A stretch of DNA of 64,000 bases from assembly GCA_008694505.1 (NCBI GenBank), contig VZDJ01000216.1:3845349-3909348 (forward strand), given 5' to 3'. The position numbers and the translations under genes were made by a program. Positions 48,328 to 60,739 of the stretch are shown here, piece after piece; within the stretch, counting starts at the first letter, position 1; every line of letters starts with the position of its first letter. The DNA is from Cyanoderma ruficeps (lineage: Eukaryota; Chordata; Aves; Passeriformes; Timaliidae). The notes beneath the pieces are model-generated. The model did not search any database and had not been told where the DNA came from. It saw nothing but the letters and a program-made list of their open reading frames with translations.

Positions 48328-51300
48328 CTGAGAGGAGCCTCAGCCTCAGGAATTCACAAGGTGCCAAAACCGAAGTGGACACAGGATGGAGGGGGAAAGC
48401 TGTATGGCAGGTTCAAGAAGTGTCTATAGAAGTCTCCACAGAGCCCATTCCATCTCTCTCCATGCATCTTGGTTTGCAAAACAAACTTCCCTCTTGGATG
48501 CATTTAGGGAAATATTCAATCTTAAATTAAAGCTGGCTCTGTGGTGGGCTGAGAGAGGGAACCATCTCCTGAAGGCCCTGTCAGCCCACACCTGGATGTC
48601 CATCAGTGTCCTGGCTGGGACACATCTCTGCTAGGGAAGCTGCACAGCGATGCTGCAGTCTGGGACTGCTCCAAGGAACAGGATCCCATGGAGGGAAGGC
48701 TGAGCCCTGTGATTTCTTGGCCCTGCCAGTGCTTCCCCTTGTTTCAGGAGGAAGCAGTGAGGCAATTCCTTCTGTGTTTATTTTTTATAACAAAGCCACC
48801 GGATGGGCACTGTCACAGGAGGAGAGCTCATTCCAGCTGTCAGCCCAGTGATGATCACTAAGAACTGCATGAACACAATGGAGATGAGATTCAGGAGGAA
48901 AACCTTTTGTGCTTTTTCCACTTCCAGGTGTGGAACACACACAATTTGTCAGACTTTACCTTGGCGATGCCGCCGCAAGTACCACGTGATGGTCCCTCCT
49001 GTGCCAACCACAGCAACCACGAATGCAAATAAAAGGCCAATGGTGTTATTTTTGCTGGTGAGAAATTCAGGATTACCTGCAGAGTAGAAGAAAACAGAGC
49101 ATCCAAGTGAAGCAGGCAGGAGTGCCAAGCCATGAGCTGCCTCGTAAGAACCACACAAAGGAATTGGCCCCATCTGATAAAGAGAGAAGGAACTGATGAA
49201 TGAGAGAACAAAGAGCCTCTGGCTCATCATATCTTGCAGAAGGTACCTGGCATAATGCTCACTTTATCAACATTCAAAGCCAATCCTTGTCAGCCCACCA
49301 CAACAGATGCCTTTGAACATCAATCTTGTCTGAAATATCCAACAAGTGGTGTAAGACCCATCCTTGATGAAGTGTTCAGATAAGGAAATCCACTTTGGTT
49401 TTTAAAAACCTTTTTGTCCATCACCTAAGGAAGATGGCAGAGGTTTCTACCATGAAGGAAATTTGAATATATAAATGTCACCTTTAGTTGACAAATGTCC
49501 TCTTAGTCTGGAGGCAAAGTTTCATTTAGCACTTACAGATGAGGTCAATTCTTGTGAACTTATTCCATGCCCATCATGTACCCTCTTCCCTCAGCATCCC
49601 TATGTCTGTCACTACATAATTACAGGAATCAGAGCCTGTGGACATCTCTGTCCAGGACTGGGCATGTCCATTTGCCAAGGCTAAGTCTCTGAGACTGGAT
49701 GGTTGCAGCAGGTGTGGATTCAAGTTATGAATGTACATATCACCCCGCCCATGTAAAACTCTGTTCACATCAACCTGTCTGGACAAACCCCTCTCAAAGC
49801 AAAAGGCAAACAAACACGAGACGAAATTAACCTAGAATTCCCTTACCAATGGAAACTGGCAGTGTAATGGATTTTGGATGTGACTTTTGAGTGTAGCACT
49901 TCAGGGTAGGGTTATGGCTCCAGATATCTGTTTCTGCTTCACAGCAAATATTCTTCTCAGTACTGTTGTTATGTCTTCTGTTTTCTGAGAAAGATGAAAG
50001 GTAAAAAAGTTTTGATTATAAATATGGATCATGTAGAAAATCCTCAGAGAAGGGCTAAAGACGTTGAAGAGGTGAAAAGATTTAAAAAGTGGATCATGTT
50101 GCACAAAATGTTGGTGATTGCTATGATTGCTACAAGTTAGAGATGTTTCATTCCCTAACAGTCCAAATCAACCACTGTCATTAGAAATCCTTCTCACTAA
50201 ATGAATCACAACTGAGAAGTTGTTCTGAGAATCAAGAATGGAAATATTTGAAGAAGGTAAGAAAGTTTTCACAGGCTATTAAGGATAACAAAAAAGCTTA
50301 TCATTATCTTTATGCAATAAAAATATATTCAAAAATTTTGCCTTTTACCCACAGGAACCAAAGAAGAGGAACAAGCAAGTCCAGGAGCTGAGTAAATCTC
50401 TAAGACCTTGAAGTGCATCTCCTATCAACCCTGCATCCCACTGTGCCATTATAGAGCTTATTCTTCTTCTAAGAGAGTCTGGAAAACTCCCTCCTACCTT
50501 CACCTGTACATCCACCCCTTCCCCTCTCAAGGGATACAGACATCCCTGTCTACAGCAACTACCAGATTTCACTGGGAGCATTTCAGTGTCACCAAAGTTT
50601 TAAACAGTGGTGACAGCATGTAGATATTTTGCAGTGGTGGGCATAAATACAGGAGAGAAATGTTTTATGGTGGCCAGAAATTAAATACAGGAGGAATTGT
50701 TAGGTTAAATAAAGGTATACAAAGAGGAGAACTTTTTTTCTTTGTTTTCTTCTGTCAACAAGAAAATTAGAAAGGATGCTCTAACTCCAGCAGGAGAGGT
50801 GAGAAAAGCTGCTCTCAGAGCCCCAACTACAGACAGAAATGTCACTGGCATGGATGGAGCTCAGCTAAGTCACACCCCTGCGACCTGAGCCACCATGAGG
50901 TTTTGCCCTCGTGGAGCCACTTGCCCCATGTACTGACAGGTGTTTGAATCCCTGATTTTGGCAGTTTCGTGAGGAAGCCAGAAAGATGCTCCTGGGTGTT
51001 TATTGAATTGGACAGAAGAGCAGCACAGAGCAGCTGTTGAGGCTGGACCTGGGTCTGGGTGTGTTCTGGCTTAAGCAGGTGGGACTCACACATTGCAACA
51101 TGGCACAGAATTCCACCATGGGAATTGCTGTTGTCAAAAAAAACACCCCTAAAATAAAAACGTACCGTTATAAATCAGAGTAACATGTTTATCTGAATTT
51201 CTCCTAGTGGAGCTTTAAGCAGTGTTTGACCTGAAAGAACTGAATTTACTTTTGTGAATTACTTTATGAATTTTTTCACAGAAGAAACCTATTCCTTCCA

Positions 51301-52447
51301 GTTTATTCACCCACATAAGCCTTGCTGTTTGCCCAAACAGAGATCAGTTCAGTTTCCTACCCAGAAATATGTTTTCCCTCAGTTAATAACCAGACTCCCA
51401 GCACAGCATACCTCCAGAATTCAGGATGCCACATGAGAATCCTGCTCCTGCAGCTTTCTCCCAAAAGACACCATAAAATCCTTCAATATGGGAATTTGCA
51501 TGCTCAAAGCAAACAGTGACATGTGTTTTGTTGGTCACCAACTCAAAAAATGTCTTGTGCGTTTCAGCGATTCCTTCACACTTTTCACATTCGCAATTGA
51601 TCTTACAGTTCTTACAGTGGTGGACTGTCACAGCTGTGTTGCCAGAGGAAGAGCTTTCTGTCCCTTCAGCAGGGCCAACAGCGGACATGGCAATATCTAA
51701 ATCAGAAAACAGAGAAAAAAAACATTTTCTACCAATTTTTTACCCATAGGTTTAGCGTCAGAGAATAGGATGGGTTCTGGTGGACAAGCTCAGTCATGGC
51801 TTTGGAGACATTGTCTGCCAATGGGCAAATTTTATACAGTATGAGGGCCAGTTCACAGGATAATTTTTGGGGTAGAACCATGATAGAATTCCCCCACTGC
51901 TTCCACTGTTTTATTAACTGGGAATCTGGCAGCTTGGGAAGTGAGTTGAAAGATGTTTCTCTTGCTGAGCTCATCTGTTCTTGTCCTCTTTCTTTCCCCA
52001 ACTTCTTGGCACAATCCCACCAGGTGTCCCTCCAACACACTGCCAGATCCCAAGACCACTGAAGTTCAGAGCTGAGCTGCCAGACTGGCCAATCTGGGTG
52101 CAGTGTCCCAGGTTTCCTCCCTCAGACTCTTCTGGGAAAGAGTCAGTCCTTTGGGAGAGAACTCACCTCATCTGACATCAGACCCAAACAGCCATCCCTC
52201 CCAGAAGAGGTGATTGTGGCAGGTCAAACACATCAACCTTCACCTCCGTAATTTCTCTTCTCACCTTAGAGGTTTTGTGGTCTTGGTTTTAACTAAGCAC
52301 AGCTGAGCTTCCTCCTAACAGTTCAAAGGTTTTGAGCTATGGAAGTGCAGGGAAAAGCACCCAGGTCAAACACAGAGACTCACTTGGATGGGAAGCAGCA
52401 AGAGCCAGGAGCAGGAAACCCAAGTGTAGGAGGTGGGGAGAGTCCAT
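48140..52447 (-). CDS. Unrecognised type I membrane protein next to CD7
   Basis: Four well-supported exons and one candidate exon join in phase 1 throughout: 52447-52384 (leader), 51696-51412 (cysteine-rich ectodomain), 49984-49847 (second ectodomain segment), 49076-48960 (transmembrane) and a possible tail at 48327-48140. The model is about 263 residues. The ectodomain has CKNCKINCECEKC near its start, later cysteines in VTVCFEH and FSCGIL, and ICCEAE and LKCYTQ in the next exon, with N-glycosylation sites NKT, NST and NNT. I do not recognise a family and see no clear Ig V signature. Position and orientation, directly upstream of CD7, match mammalian SECTM1, the CD7 ligand, but sequence likeness is not apparent. 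It could be a diverged SECTM1, a CD7-derived paralogue or a bird-specific gene. Confidence 0.7.
48960..49076 (-). CDS. Neighbour gene exon 4, transmembrane segment
   Basis: The acceptor TTCTACTCTGCAG leads to GNPEFLTSKNNT, then the membrane span IGLLFAFVVAVVGTGGTITW and the basic stop-transfer YLRRHRQ, ending CAAG|GTAAAG in phase 1. Confidence 0.8.
49847..49984 (-). CDS. Neighbour gene exon 3, second ectodomain segment
   Basis: The acceptor CATCTTTCTCAG and donor ATTG|GTAAGG frame 46 codons, phase 1-1, with NNST glycosylation, ICCEAETDIW and LKCYTQKSHPKSITLPVSI. It is open in the frame required by both neighbouring exons and closed in others, which supports it. Confidence 0.75.
51412..51696 (-). 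CDS. Neighbour gene exon 2, cysteine-rich ectodomain
   Basis: The acceptor TTTTCTGATTTAG precedes 95 codons in phase 1-1, ending GGAG|GTATGC. A Ser/Thr-rich start (GTESSSSGNTAVTV) is followed by HCKNCKINCECEKCEG, then FELVTNKTHVTVCFEHANSH and VFWEKAAGAGFSCGIL. The spacing of the cysteines is not that of a typical TNF-receptor or Ig domain as far as I can tell. Confidence 0.8.
52384..52447 (-). CDS. Neighbour gene exon 1, signal peptide
   Basis: ATG at 52447, with G at +4, opens MDSPHLLHLGFLLLALAASH and then P, a classic leader with cleavage expected after the Ala-Ala-Ser. The exon ends CCAA|GTGAGT in phase 1. The open frame continues upstream but without another ATG. Confidence 0.8.
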
Positions 52448-53942
52448 GGGACTGCCCAGGGGGCTCAGCTCCAGCAGGGCTGGAGCTCCCCCAGATCCTC
52501 CACAGTGCCAGGGCAGGCTCAGCAGGCTCCTCACTCAGTCTTCTCCCTGTTGGGAATGAAATGCAGTGCTTAGAACCCAAGTGTCTCTGTTCTCTTTGCC
52601 CAGACAAAAAGCTAACAGCTGGCAGACCAAATGCCAGGCAGCTGCCTCCAGCCCAGCTCACGGCGATGGGAGCAGGGCAGGGGAACCCTCACACTGCTCA
52701 GGGCCGCTGCACTCTACAAGGGCTTTTGCAAGGGCCAGACTCAGCCCTTCCACCTCTGGCTCAACCACAGCAGTAGGAGACACGAGGTCCTTCTGCAGGG
52801 AGAGGGAAATCCCTCCTGAGCCTGTTGGGCAGGAGGCTCCGTGTCCACATCCTCCGGGCACCTCCAGGCAGTGGCCCTGCACACAGCCCTCAGTAGGAAC
52901 AGCAAATAACAGCTTGATTTGCTGTCACTTCCAAAACACACCAGAAAATTAACTAAGGAAGATGGATTATGCTGAATGAATGTTTCACTTGGCCTAAGAT
53001 GAAATATTTAATTTTGGAGATCTGATGGGAAATATCTGTTCAAGTAAAATGAGCAAACAAACAATAACTTGGTATTTCTTTTCAAAACGTCCTTGGATTT
53101 AGTCAGAAGTTCATTTTCAACCATTTAGATAAAACTGTCACAACTTTGTGATGTATGTTTTGGCAAAGTACTTGCGTAATAAGAAAAGAAATTACAGAAA
53201 ATTCACCTAACTTTCCTCACCAGACTAGCTCTGGACAACACAAACTGCTTTGTTCTGGGGTGCTTTTCATCCAAAGCTTTCACTAGAAGAACTTTCTTGC
53301 TGTCACTACCTGAGAAGTACCTTGAGGAAATTTTCAAATTAGTTATAGACTAATTCCTAATTATACATTCAACTGCAGTTAATAAATGCTTATCTCTCAT
53401 GGTCTGTGCAGATCCAGATCTGCTGAGAGTTCCCCCCATGTCCCAAAAACAGGTGATCCAAGAGAAACACAACCCATGGGACATGCCCATTCTGGCTGCC
53501 AGCAGGTGCAGACCCAGTTCTTGAGACCAGCTGCAAAATTTCCTATGGAATAAAACCTGGGACACCTCAGGCTCTCAACATCCCTATGCAGGATGCAACT
53601 CCAGGGAATGCTGGACAGAGCCAGCCCCTGGCACTGCTCCATACACGCTCTCTAAGGAGTGATCCATCCCCTTCCACCACCACATGAGGGAACCATTTGC
53701 ACTTTATGCACAGAGCTCCTGCTCACCTGGACAGTCCTGCAAGGATTTCCTCTGGCCCCACCAAATATTAACCACAGTCTCTTCTCATACATCAAAAAAT
53801 TGATCCTGTCTTTTTATTTCTGATCATTCATATTGCACACATTACTTTATCCCATTTCCTGATTCACAAAGCACAGTTAACAATGCCTGTCCCTCCTACC
53901 CTACAGATCAGCAGAGTTCCAAGGGATTGACAACAATCTGCA
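52448..53942. other. Upstream flank of the neighbour gene
   Basis: It presumably contains the promoter and 5' UTR of the gene at 52447. No CpG island, TATA box or repeat stands out, and overlapping frames at 52.3-53.0 kb reflect local GC richness. Confidence 0.35.
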
Positions 53943-54140
53943 ATCATAGAACCATAAGTTTGGAAAAGACTCTCAAGACCATCGAGTCCAGCTGCTAACA
54001 AAGCACTGCCAAATCCACCACTTAGATCATGTCCCTAAGTGCCACCTCTTGTTGTCTTTTTAATGCCTCCAGAGGATTCATACCCCAGGGTATGTTCACT
54101 GCACAGAACAGCTGCAGCACATCTGGCAGAGTTATTTGCC
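53943..54140 (-). mobile_element. CR1 LINE 3' fragment
   Basis: CAATCATAGAACCATAAGTT, CCATCGAGTCCAGCTGCTAA and CATGTCCCTAAGTGCCACCT follow the CR1 3' region in reverse orientation, ending near a CCTCCAGAGGATTCA segment. Confidence 0.85.
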
Positions 54141-54650
54141 CAGAGGTTAAGATTTGGGTTTTCCCCAGTAGTTTTCAGCCTGGGGTTTGTATCTTGTATA
54201 CCCATTCATTTGGTCCTCCCTCGTGTGGTCTTCTTGCCCCTCTCCTCATTCTGGTCAAAGGACATCTCCCTTCCTCTTCTCTCTGGTGACATTTCCTCCT
54301 TCTCCCCCTCTTCCCTTCAGTTTCAACAGCCAGAACACCATCCACAAAATCTCTGTTCCCCTCCACTGATCTGTCTTAAAACCTGGAAACTCTCCAGCTG
54401 TCTTGGCCAGCTCCTGCCATCAGTTTTAAACTTTCTTCAGTAAATCACTCAAATCTAAAGTGAAACACATTCTTTGGACAGAAAATACTTTTCATCCAGT
54501 TTTTTTTTTTCGCCTGCTTCCCTTTCTATTTCAAGCAATACAAATTTTCCCTTTTCAGAGCTATTGGAGTTGTCCGCAGAGTTGTAACAGAGCAAAGCCA
54601 GACTCTAAAAGTAGAACAAGCAGTAGATGAATAAAAGAACAAACAGGAAG
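54141..54650. other. No gene seen
   Basis: A pyrimidine-rich stretch (54200-54380, many CTCCTTCTCC runs) and unique-looking DNA; no exon with supporting borders. Confidence 0.4.
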
Positions 54651-54907
54651 AGCTGGAATTCCTTCAGAAACACCAGCCACGTGCAGTCAGCTTCCCCCCA
54701 GGGCAGACCTGACCCACAAACCAGCCCACCTGAGATGACCAGCAGGAGAAAGTGGATTTGACAGGAAATCTGCAGAGCCCCAACAAGGTCCTTTGGTTTT
54801 GTTTTCAAAAGGATCTACTTGAGGAAATATTACTACCTGAAACTTTCAGGCTTTTCCTTCTCCCATAACAAACACAAGACAATAAACAACTCCAGTGTTT
54901 GCCAAGA
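54651..54907. repeat. Duplicated block upstream of the neighbour gene
   Basis: Partner of 43991-44255, same orientation, 10.66 kb away and about 2.2 kb upstream of the start codon at 52447. Its minus-strand leader-like frame reads LQISCQIHFLLLVISG up to TCAG|GTGGGC, but it lacks an ATG. The copy may be a relic leader exon carried by a local duplication, or a low-copy repeat. Confidence 0.8.
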
Positions 54908-57900
54908 GAAGAAGGAAATTCAGTCTCCAATGCAATAGTATCACTTCCAGCAGAACAAAAGTTCTCTCTGAAAGTTAAAATCTGATGACCTGGAATACTC
55001 TGACCCATTTTCCCCCCTACTCCAGCACAAGTTAAACCAGTTCACTGCCTTTCCAGTGCGTGTCCTCAGGTTTCCTGCCTCTGGCACAGGTTCAGTGACC
55101 AAAGCAGAGTCCCCCCAAATCCCCCCAGGAGCCAACAGAGCAGAGCTGCTGCCCCAGGGTTTACATGTCCTCCCCCCTCCAACCAGCCACTGAACACAGT
55201 CATGGACACACAAAATCCAGTGCTGTTCTCCAGCTGGAAGCATGGCATTTGCTCACTTCTTTCCCCTCTTCCAGCCACATACCCTGGGCTCGGTAGCTTT
55301 AGGAGCAATTCAGTCTGTGGGCTTTGTGGGCAGAAGCAGCTTGGTGAAACAAGACATCACAATCTCTGAAAGATTTATCTGGCACCCTAGGAGTGGAGAA
55401 GGCTTAAGTTGCAGTCAGTTTGGAGAAAATAATACTACTGCAGGAAGGAAGGCAGCAACAGAATAAAACTCAAAGAACTTCAGAAGATCCTACAGATTTT
55501 ATTTTCTACTCTAAGTTCTTTCCCAGAAAAGGAGAAGTATTTACATAAGATTATGTTGGTATCACTTTCTTTATCACTTTTCCCTCACTGGTCTGCTGTA
55601 TACCACTGTCAACAAGCCTTTGTGAGAAAAACAAATAGACCAAAAAAAAAAAAAAAAGTCATGTGAGGGGCTAAAGCAGCTCTTTCCTGAGTGAGTGTAT
55701 GACTGTACTTTGTATCCACAGCTCCAATAAGCCACTGCAGAGAGAGCAACCAGCAGGACATTGTGGTTGAGCTGAGGAATCTCTGCAAAAAAGCCTAAGT
55801 GTAAAGCACACATTGGCTTTCCTCCACCTGCTCTGAAAAAATTTTTTCCACAGCAACCACTATGAAACATGGGTAACACTTTTTTACTGCCTGCAGTGCA
55901 TTAAGTAGAATGAAGTATTTCAGTGGTTTAACTTCTTCTGTTTTAAAACCACTGTCCTCCTCAGTTACTAATGCTTTGTGTTTCGGTTCTGTTTTGTTTC
56001 ATTCTGAACCCAGAGCCACCAGGTTGGATTGTTCATTGGTCAGGATGGATGTGGGGGAATGCACAATCAGCACCAGCTTGGGTGGCAACTTCTCCTTGGA
56101 AAGCAGGAGAGCTGCAGGGATTTCTCCTGCAACACTTCTGACAAATTCTCCCTTATTTGCAAACACGACAGGACAGCACTTTTGGAAAAGGAGATGTTAG
56201 CAAGATATGCTAAGGAGCAATGAAGAAAAAATGATTAATGGATATGCGAAAAATTATTCCGGAATTACATGAACAGGAAAATGCTGTTAATACACTTATT
56301 CTATTATTTCTGAGCTCACTGACACTTTTATATTAATGCACCAACAGAAAGCTGTTGGGTTTCTGCCTTCACACAATCAGTGTGAGTTCACACAGAGCTC
56401 TCTGCAAGTTGCCAGTCTGGGCTGCAGTGTGGTGTTATGCAGTTACAAAGATCACCAGCACCAGTAACACGTGTTCCTCCCGATGGAGAAAATGTGCAGC
56501 ACACCGATAATTCCCCTCCTGCCACAGACATTTCAGTGCCTGCTTCTGAATGTCTACTTCAAAACAAGAAAGCAACAATTTGTAAGAGAACAGAGTGGAA
56601 GACAGGACCCTCTAAAGAAGAAGACAGGACCCTCTAAAGAAGAGGACAGTACCTCAGCAGCTGTTTGTGTCCAAGGAAGCCTCCATGCCTCTTCCCTCCC
56701 CTTCTGCAAGTGCCTGCACAGCCTTTCCAAATCCCAATTCATTCAGCTCCTCTCCCAGACGAAAAGCCGAAGTCAATGGGATGGGAGAGAAAAATACATT
56801 GAGGCTCCTCCTTCTGTGACGTCACTTTCTCTTTCACTTTTGGAATGCATTCAGCAGTGTGAGAACAATGCACACCAGGCGAGCCTTGGAACAACAGGAA
56901 CTGAAGTCGGAAAACATGGAAAAAAGCCAATCACACACCCAAAAACTTCTCACGAGCCTGCTTAGAACTGGGCAGTCACCCTGTCCCCGTATGAACTGCT
57001 ACAGCCATGGGAAGTGACTGGGTTTGAGATCTGCTCCCCAGTCTGGCACTGCCTGGCCATGCAAGGGCTCCCTGTTGTGAGTTCAGGGCCTGTAAGCACA
57101 GGTACAGATGAGGGGAGGATCTGCTGCTTTCTTCTCTCCTTTTTGGGTGGAGTTTTTTGGGGTGGCATGAGGTGAATCAAACTATCGAAGCAGATTTTAG
57201 CTCTCAGCAAGTGCAGCACAAGGTTACAATAGGAGGGTGACCTGGGGAGTGCCTGACCCTTTCCCCTCTTCCCTACAACTCCATATCTCTCCACACAGCC
57301 ATAAGATGTTTTCTCTTGACTCGACCCCTGCCTTTGACACACAGAACAACCTTTGGTTTTCTTTTTGTTGCTCTGTGTAAGCTGTGCCCTAACCAGCCAC
57401 AGCCTGCAGTCCCAGCCCTGGGCTGCCATAAACCATAACTGGATCTAAGAATAGCAATACTTTCTGCCAGTCCACAGTTCACCCTTTCACCAAGCCTCTG
57501 TTTTATTGCATTGTGCCACAATCCACATTTTTATCACGATCTACAGCCTAGAAAGTCCAAACAAGGAGTTTCTGCTTGCAAATTTTACTCTGGGAGCAAA
57601 TGAGTATTCCTGGAAGAATTAACATGCTTGGTTTATGTTAAGCACTGTAGCACCTGTGCCCTTGTAGTGGAAGACGTGGAGGCTGACCCTTAGGGAAACT
57701 CAATTTCAGGGGTTTATTTAGCAGACATCATACAGAACTGATCAGCCTTTAATTTAATCACTGTGCTGCACACCCACACTGCCCCTCCAGGGAACGTGGG
57801 TGCCTTGCTTTGTTCTCACAGTCCCAGCTCAGAGCAGCTGTGTGTTAGAAAAACGCTCCAAAACTGCAACATTTGTCTACCATTTCATTCTTGTGTTTCA

Positions 57901-60079
57901 GGCTAATGACATTACATTGGAGATATTTCCTTGAAAAGAAACCCAAGCCACCACAACAACACACACAGCCAAAACCAAACAAGCCAACAATAAAACCCGC
58001 AATAAAACCCCTTGTTTCCCTTATCTTGTGCCCTTGCTTCAGGCAGAGTCTGCCCTGGTTGGGAAAGATCACCTCCAGCATGAAAATAAGGTTTCCACAT
58101 CTCTGGAGAAGCCAAATACGTGCAACAGTAAGTCACGAGGTGGGTAATCATTTACAGGAATGAAGCACAAGGTGATGTTGCCACTCCTGCAGTAAGCCCC
58201 AAGTCTGCAGTTTTTTTCCCTCCCGTCCCCTGGCTCTCAGCACAGTCTATCTGGCAGTGACTTCAAAGTGGGTTATTGCCCAAACAAACGTGTGTGCCAC
58301 TCATACGTGTGTGCCACTCCCAGCCAGTCCCCAGTGCCACCCTACCCTGAATTCACAGCCCGAAACAACCCCTGGCAGCAGAGTCTCGCTGGGTGCCATG
58401 GGCTGGGCTGACCTGCTCAGCCAGGACTGCCTTCCTGTGTTGTAATACGTGATGTGAATTAGGAGCTGCAGTACTGGAACAGAGCAGAAGGAATGCACTT
58501 TGGGGGGGTTTGGGGGCTTCCAGAAGATTCCTTGGTTTGAGGAATTGCTAACAGGGCTGAACCCTTCACTCAAACCCAGCCAACCTAAATAGCAGCTCTT
58601 CTAGAGCAAGCTAAAGGTATCAATATTCTGGGAATATGATGCAAAATTGTAATTTTTCTTTTGTCTTGATTCATTTTCGACAGAAAGTGTTAGTCTCCAA
58701 GAACAGGATTTGGTAATACCAAACCACACATGTTGTTTCAGATTCATCTCTTCCTCAGAGAAACAGCTATTTATTTCCCCTGGCCCTGGCATAATGTGAT
58801 TTTTCATTTTCAGTGTTCCCTCTGAGTGATACCAAATTCCTCAAACATCTGCTTCCTGTAAGCATAGGGCAGAAATTTAGGGGGAACATATATTGCCTAA
58901 TTTAGAATTACCAGGACCAGGCAAAGATCTTCTGTTCCCCAAAACTGCTTGGAGAAGTTTTGGTTTGTACAGAGTTTGCACTGCATGCTTTGACTATAAA
59001 CTCTGTGATAAATAGAAAAAATTATTAGTAATTTGTGTCTTCAGTAAGGAGTTTCTCCTTCTCGTTAATCAAATTGTATTTATATTGCAATAATCCCAGA
59101 AACTCCACTCCTGAACGAAGCTTCATTTCGACTTCCGAGAGAGAGAACCTCCAACATAAACTTTCTCTTATGGCCAAAGAATCTTATACTTTGATCCATC
59201 CTGACAGCAGAAAATCCCTTCTACCTGAATCCAGCCCAGAATACCAGTTAACTTTAACCAAAATTTTACCCAGAAACTCAACATGATAAATGAACCAGAA
59301 GGTATGAAAGTCAAATACTATGAACATAGAAGAACCTGTTTTTGTCAGCTGTAGGCATGATTAAAAGAAGTGGTTTGGGCTTCTATTCCTTTTTGTTTCA
59401 AGTAACTGTAATATCTTCTATTTCTTATTTCATGTTCCGGGAAATTGAAAGTGATAAGGCAGCACGGGGATCTTTCCAAAGTCTCACTCTTAACAACCTT
59501 TGTCCCATTAGGCTGTTGGTCTCACTGTGTTTCGTCACTGATTTTGGCTTCCAAATCTTATTTATCTAGAGAACCTTGGTAAGGAAATCCCCTATTAATC
59601 TGGTACGTTAAGTAAATAGAGCATGAGGTTGGAACATAAGTTTTATGGTGGGGGCATAAAAAGGATTACCCCAATGGTTTATTACAGCCACAAAAGGTCA
59701 GAAAATGCCCTTTTATTGCCAAGCCATGCACCAGTCAGGCGCCACAAGAAAAACCAAAGCTGTTTTCCGGCTTTGCTTAAAAAGTTACCCTACAAATTTG
59801 AGCATAGACATTCAGCTTTGCTCTGAAGAGTGAGAAGAGAGGCTACTGTGAAAAACCACGTCTCATATCTTGGCACCAGTGAATTACTGCAACATGAATC
59901 AGCAGCTGCCCGAGATGTTGTAAGCAGAAAGAGGTCGTGCTAAGCCCCGGTGGACACCTCATGAGGAAATCTCTACTTACAGGAGCTGCCCTGGAGGCAG
60001 AAGAGTGACCAAGGGCAGGAAATGAGGAGATATGAACTTCTTAACCCCAAGGACAGATGGACTGTAGACAATTTTGATC
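54908..60079. other. Intergenic, no gene seen
   Basis: No exon could be supported on either strand. Small features include a poly-A run near 55637, a 21-bp tandem duplication (GACAGGACCCTCTAAAGAAG, 56602-56646), an A/C-rich tract at 57945-58010 and a 16-bp CGTGTGTGCCACTC duplication near 58288. Two plus-strand frames (59035-59286 and 59342-59569) have no recognised domain or acceptor. Confidence 0.4.
56602..56646. repeat. 21-bp tandem duplication
   Basis: GACAGGACCCTCTAAAGAAG is repeated back to back, with a third partial start at GACAG. Confidence 0.85.
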
Positions 60080-60200
60080 TTTTGCTTAGAATCATAGAAT
60101 CATTAAGGTTGGAAAAGCCCTGCAAAATTAGGAAGTCCAATATTTCACCAAACTTCTTTGACTTCCAGGCCGTGGTCAGTAACAGACATGCAGCCACAGG
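60080..60200 (-). mobile_element. CR1 LINE 3' fragment
   Basis: AGAATCATAGAATCATTAAG followed by GTTGGAAAAGCCCTGCAAAA is the reversed CR1 3' end; the match fades after about 120 bases. Confidence 0.8.
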
Positions 60201-60289
60201 GGTGAACCTCCTCTGCTACAGGAGCTACTGTAGTGTCCCATGGGGTAGCACAGCTCAGGGATCCCTTCATGCTCTGGGTACAATGTAAA

Positions 60290-60560
60290 TTATAGAATCA
60301 CTAGACCAGGTTGTTCAGGATCCCATCCAGCCTGGCCTCGGACACTTCCAGGGATGGGGCAGCCACAGCTTCTCTGGGAAACCTGTACCAGGGCCTCACC
60401 ACCCTCAGAGCAAAACAACTTCCTCTTAATCTCTCATCTAAAGTTACTCTTTGATGAGTCTGAAGCCATTCCCCCTCGCCCTGTCACTGCATGTGCTTGT
60501 AGAAGGTCCCTCTCCATCTCCCTTGCAGGCTCCCTTTAGGTCTGGAATCCTCAGCCTTGT
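60290..60560 (-). mobile_element. CR1 LINE 3' fragment (second copy)
   Basis: ATAGAATCACTAGACCAGGT, then CAGGGATGGGGCAGCCACAG, ACCTGTACCAGGGCCTCACC and a CCATTCCCCCTCGCCCTGTC segment follow the CR1 3' region in reverse. It is a separate insertion from the fragment just to the left. Confidence 0.85.
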
Positions 60561-60739
60561 CAGCTCCCAGGGCTGCAGGGCCACACAGGGCGGCTGTGCT
60601 GCGCAGGACCCCGTTGCCAGGGCACAAACATTTCACCAGCTTTCCTTCTGATGACCATGGAAATGTTCTGATGTCCCCCATGTGCTGTCCCCTCCGCCAG
60701 AAGGGTCCTGGATGGGTCAGCATCATCTTGATACCATAA

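Noticed and set aside
59035..59569. Two plus-strand frames considered as possible viral remnants
   Set aside because: No reverse transcriptase, gag, protease or env hallmark could be recognised, and there are no flanking LTRs of matching type.
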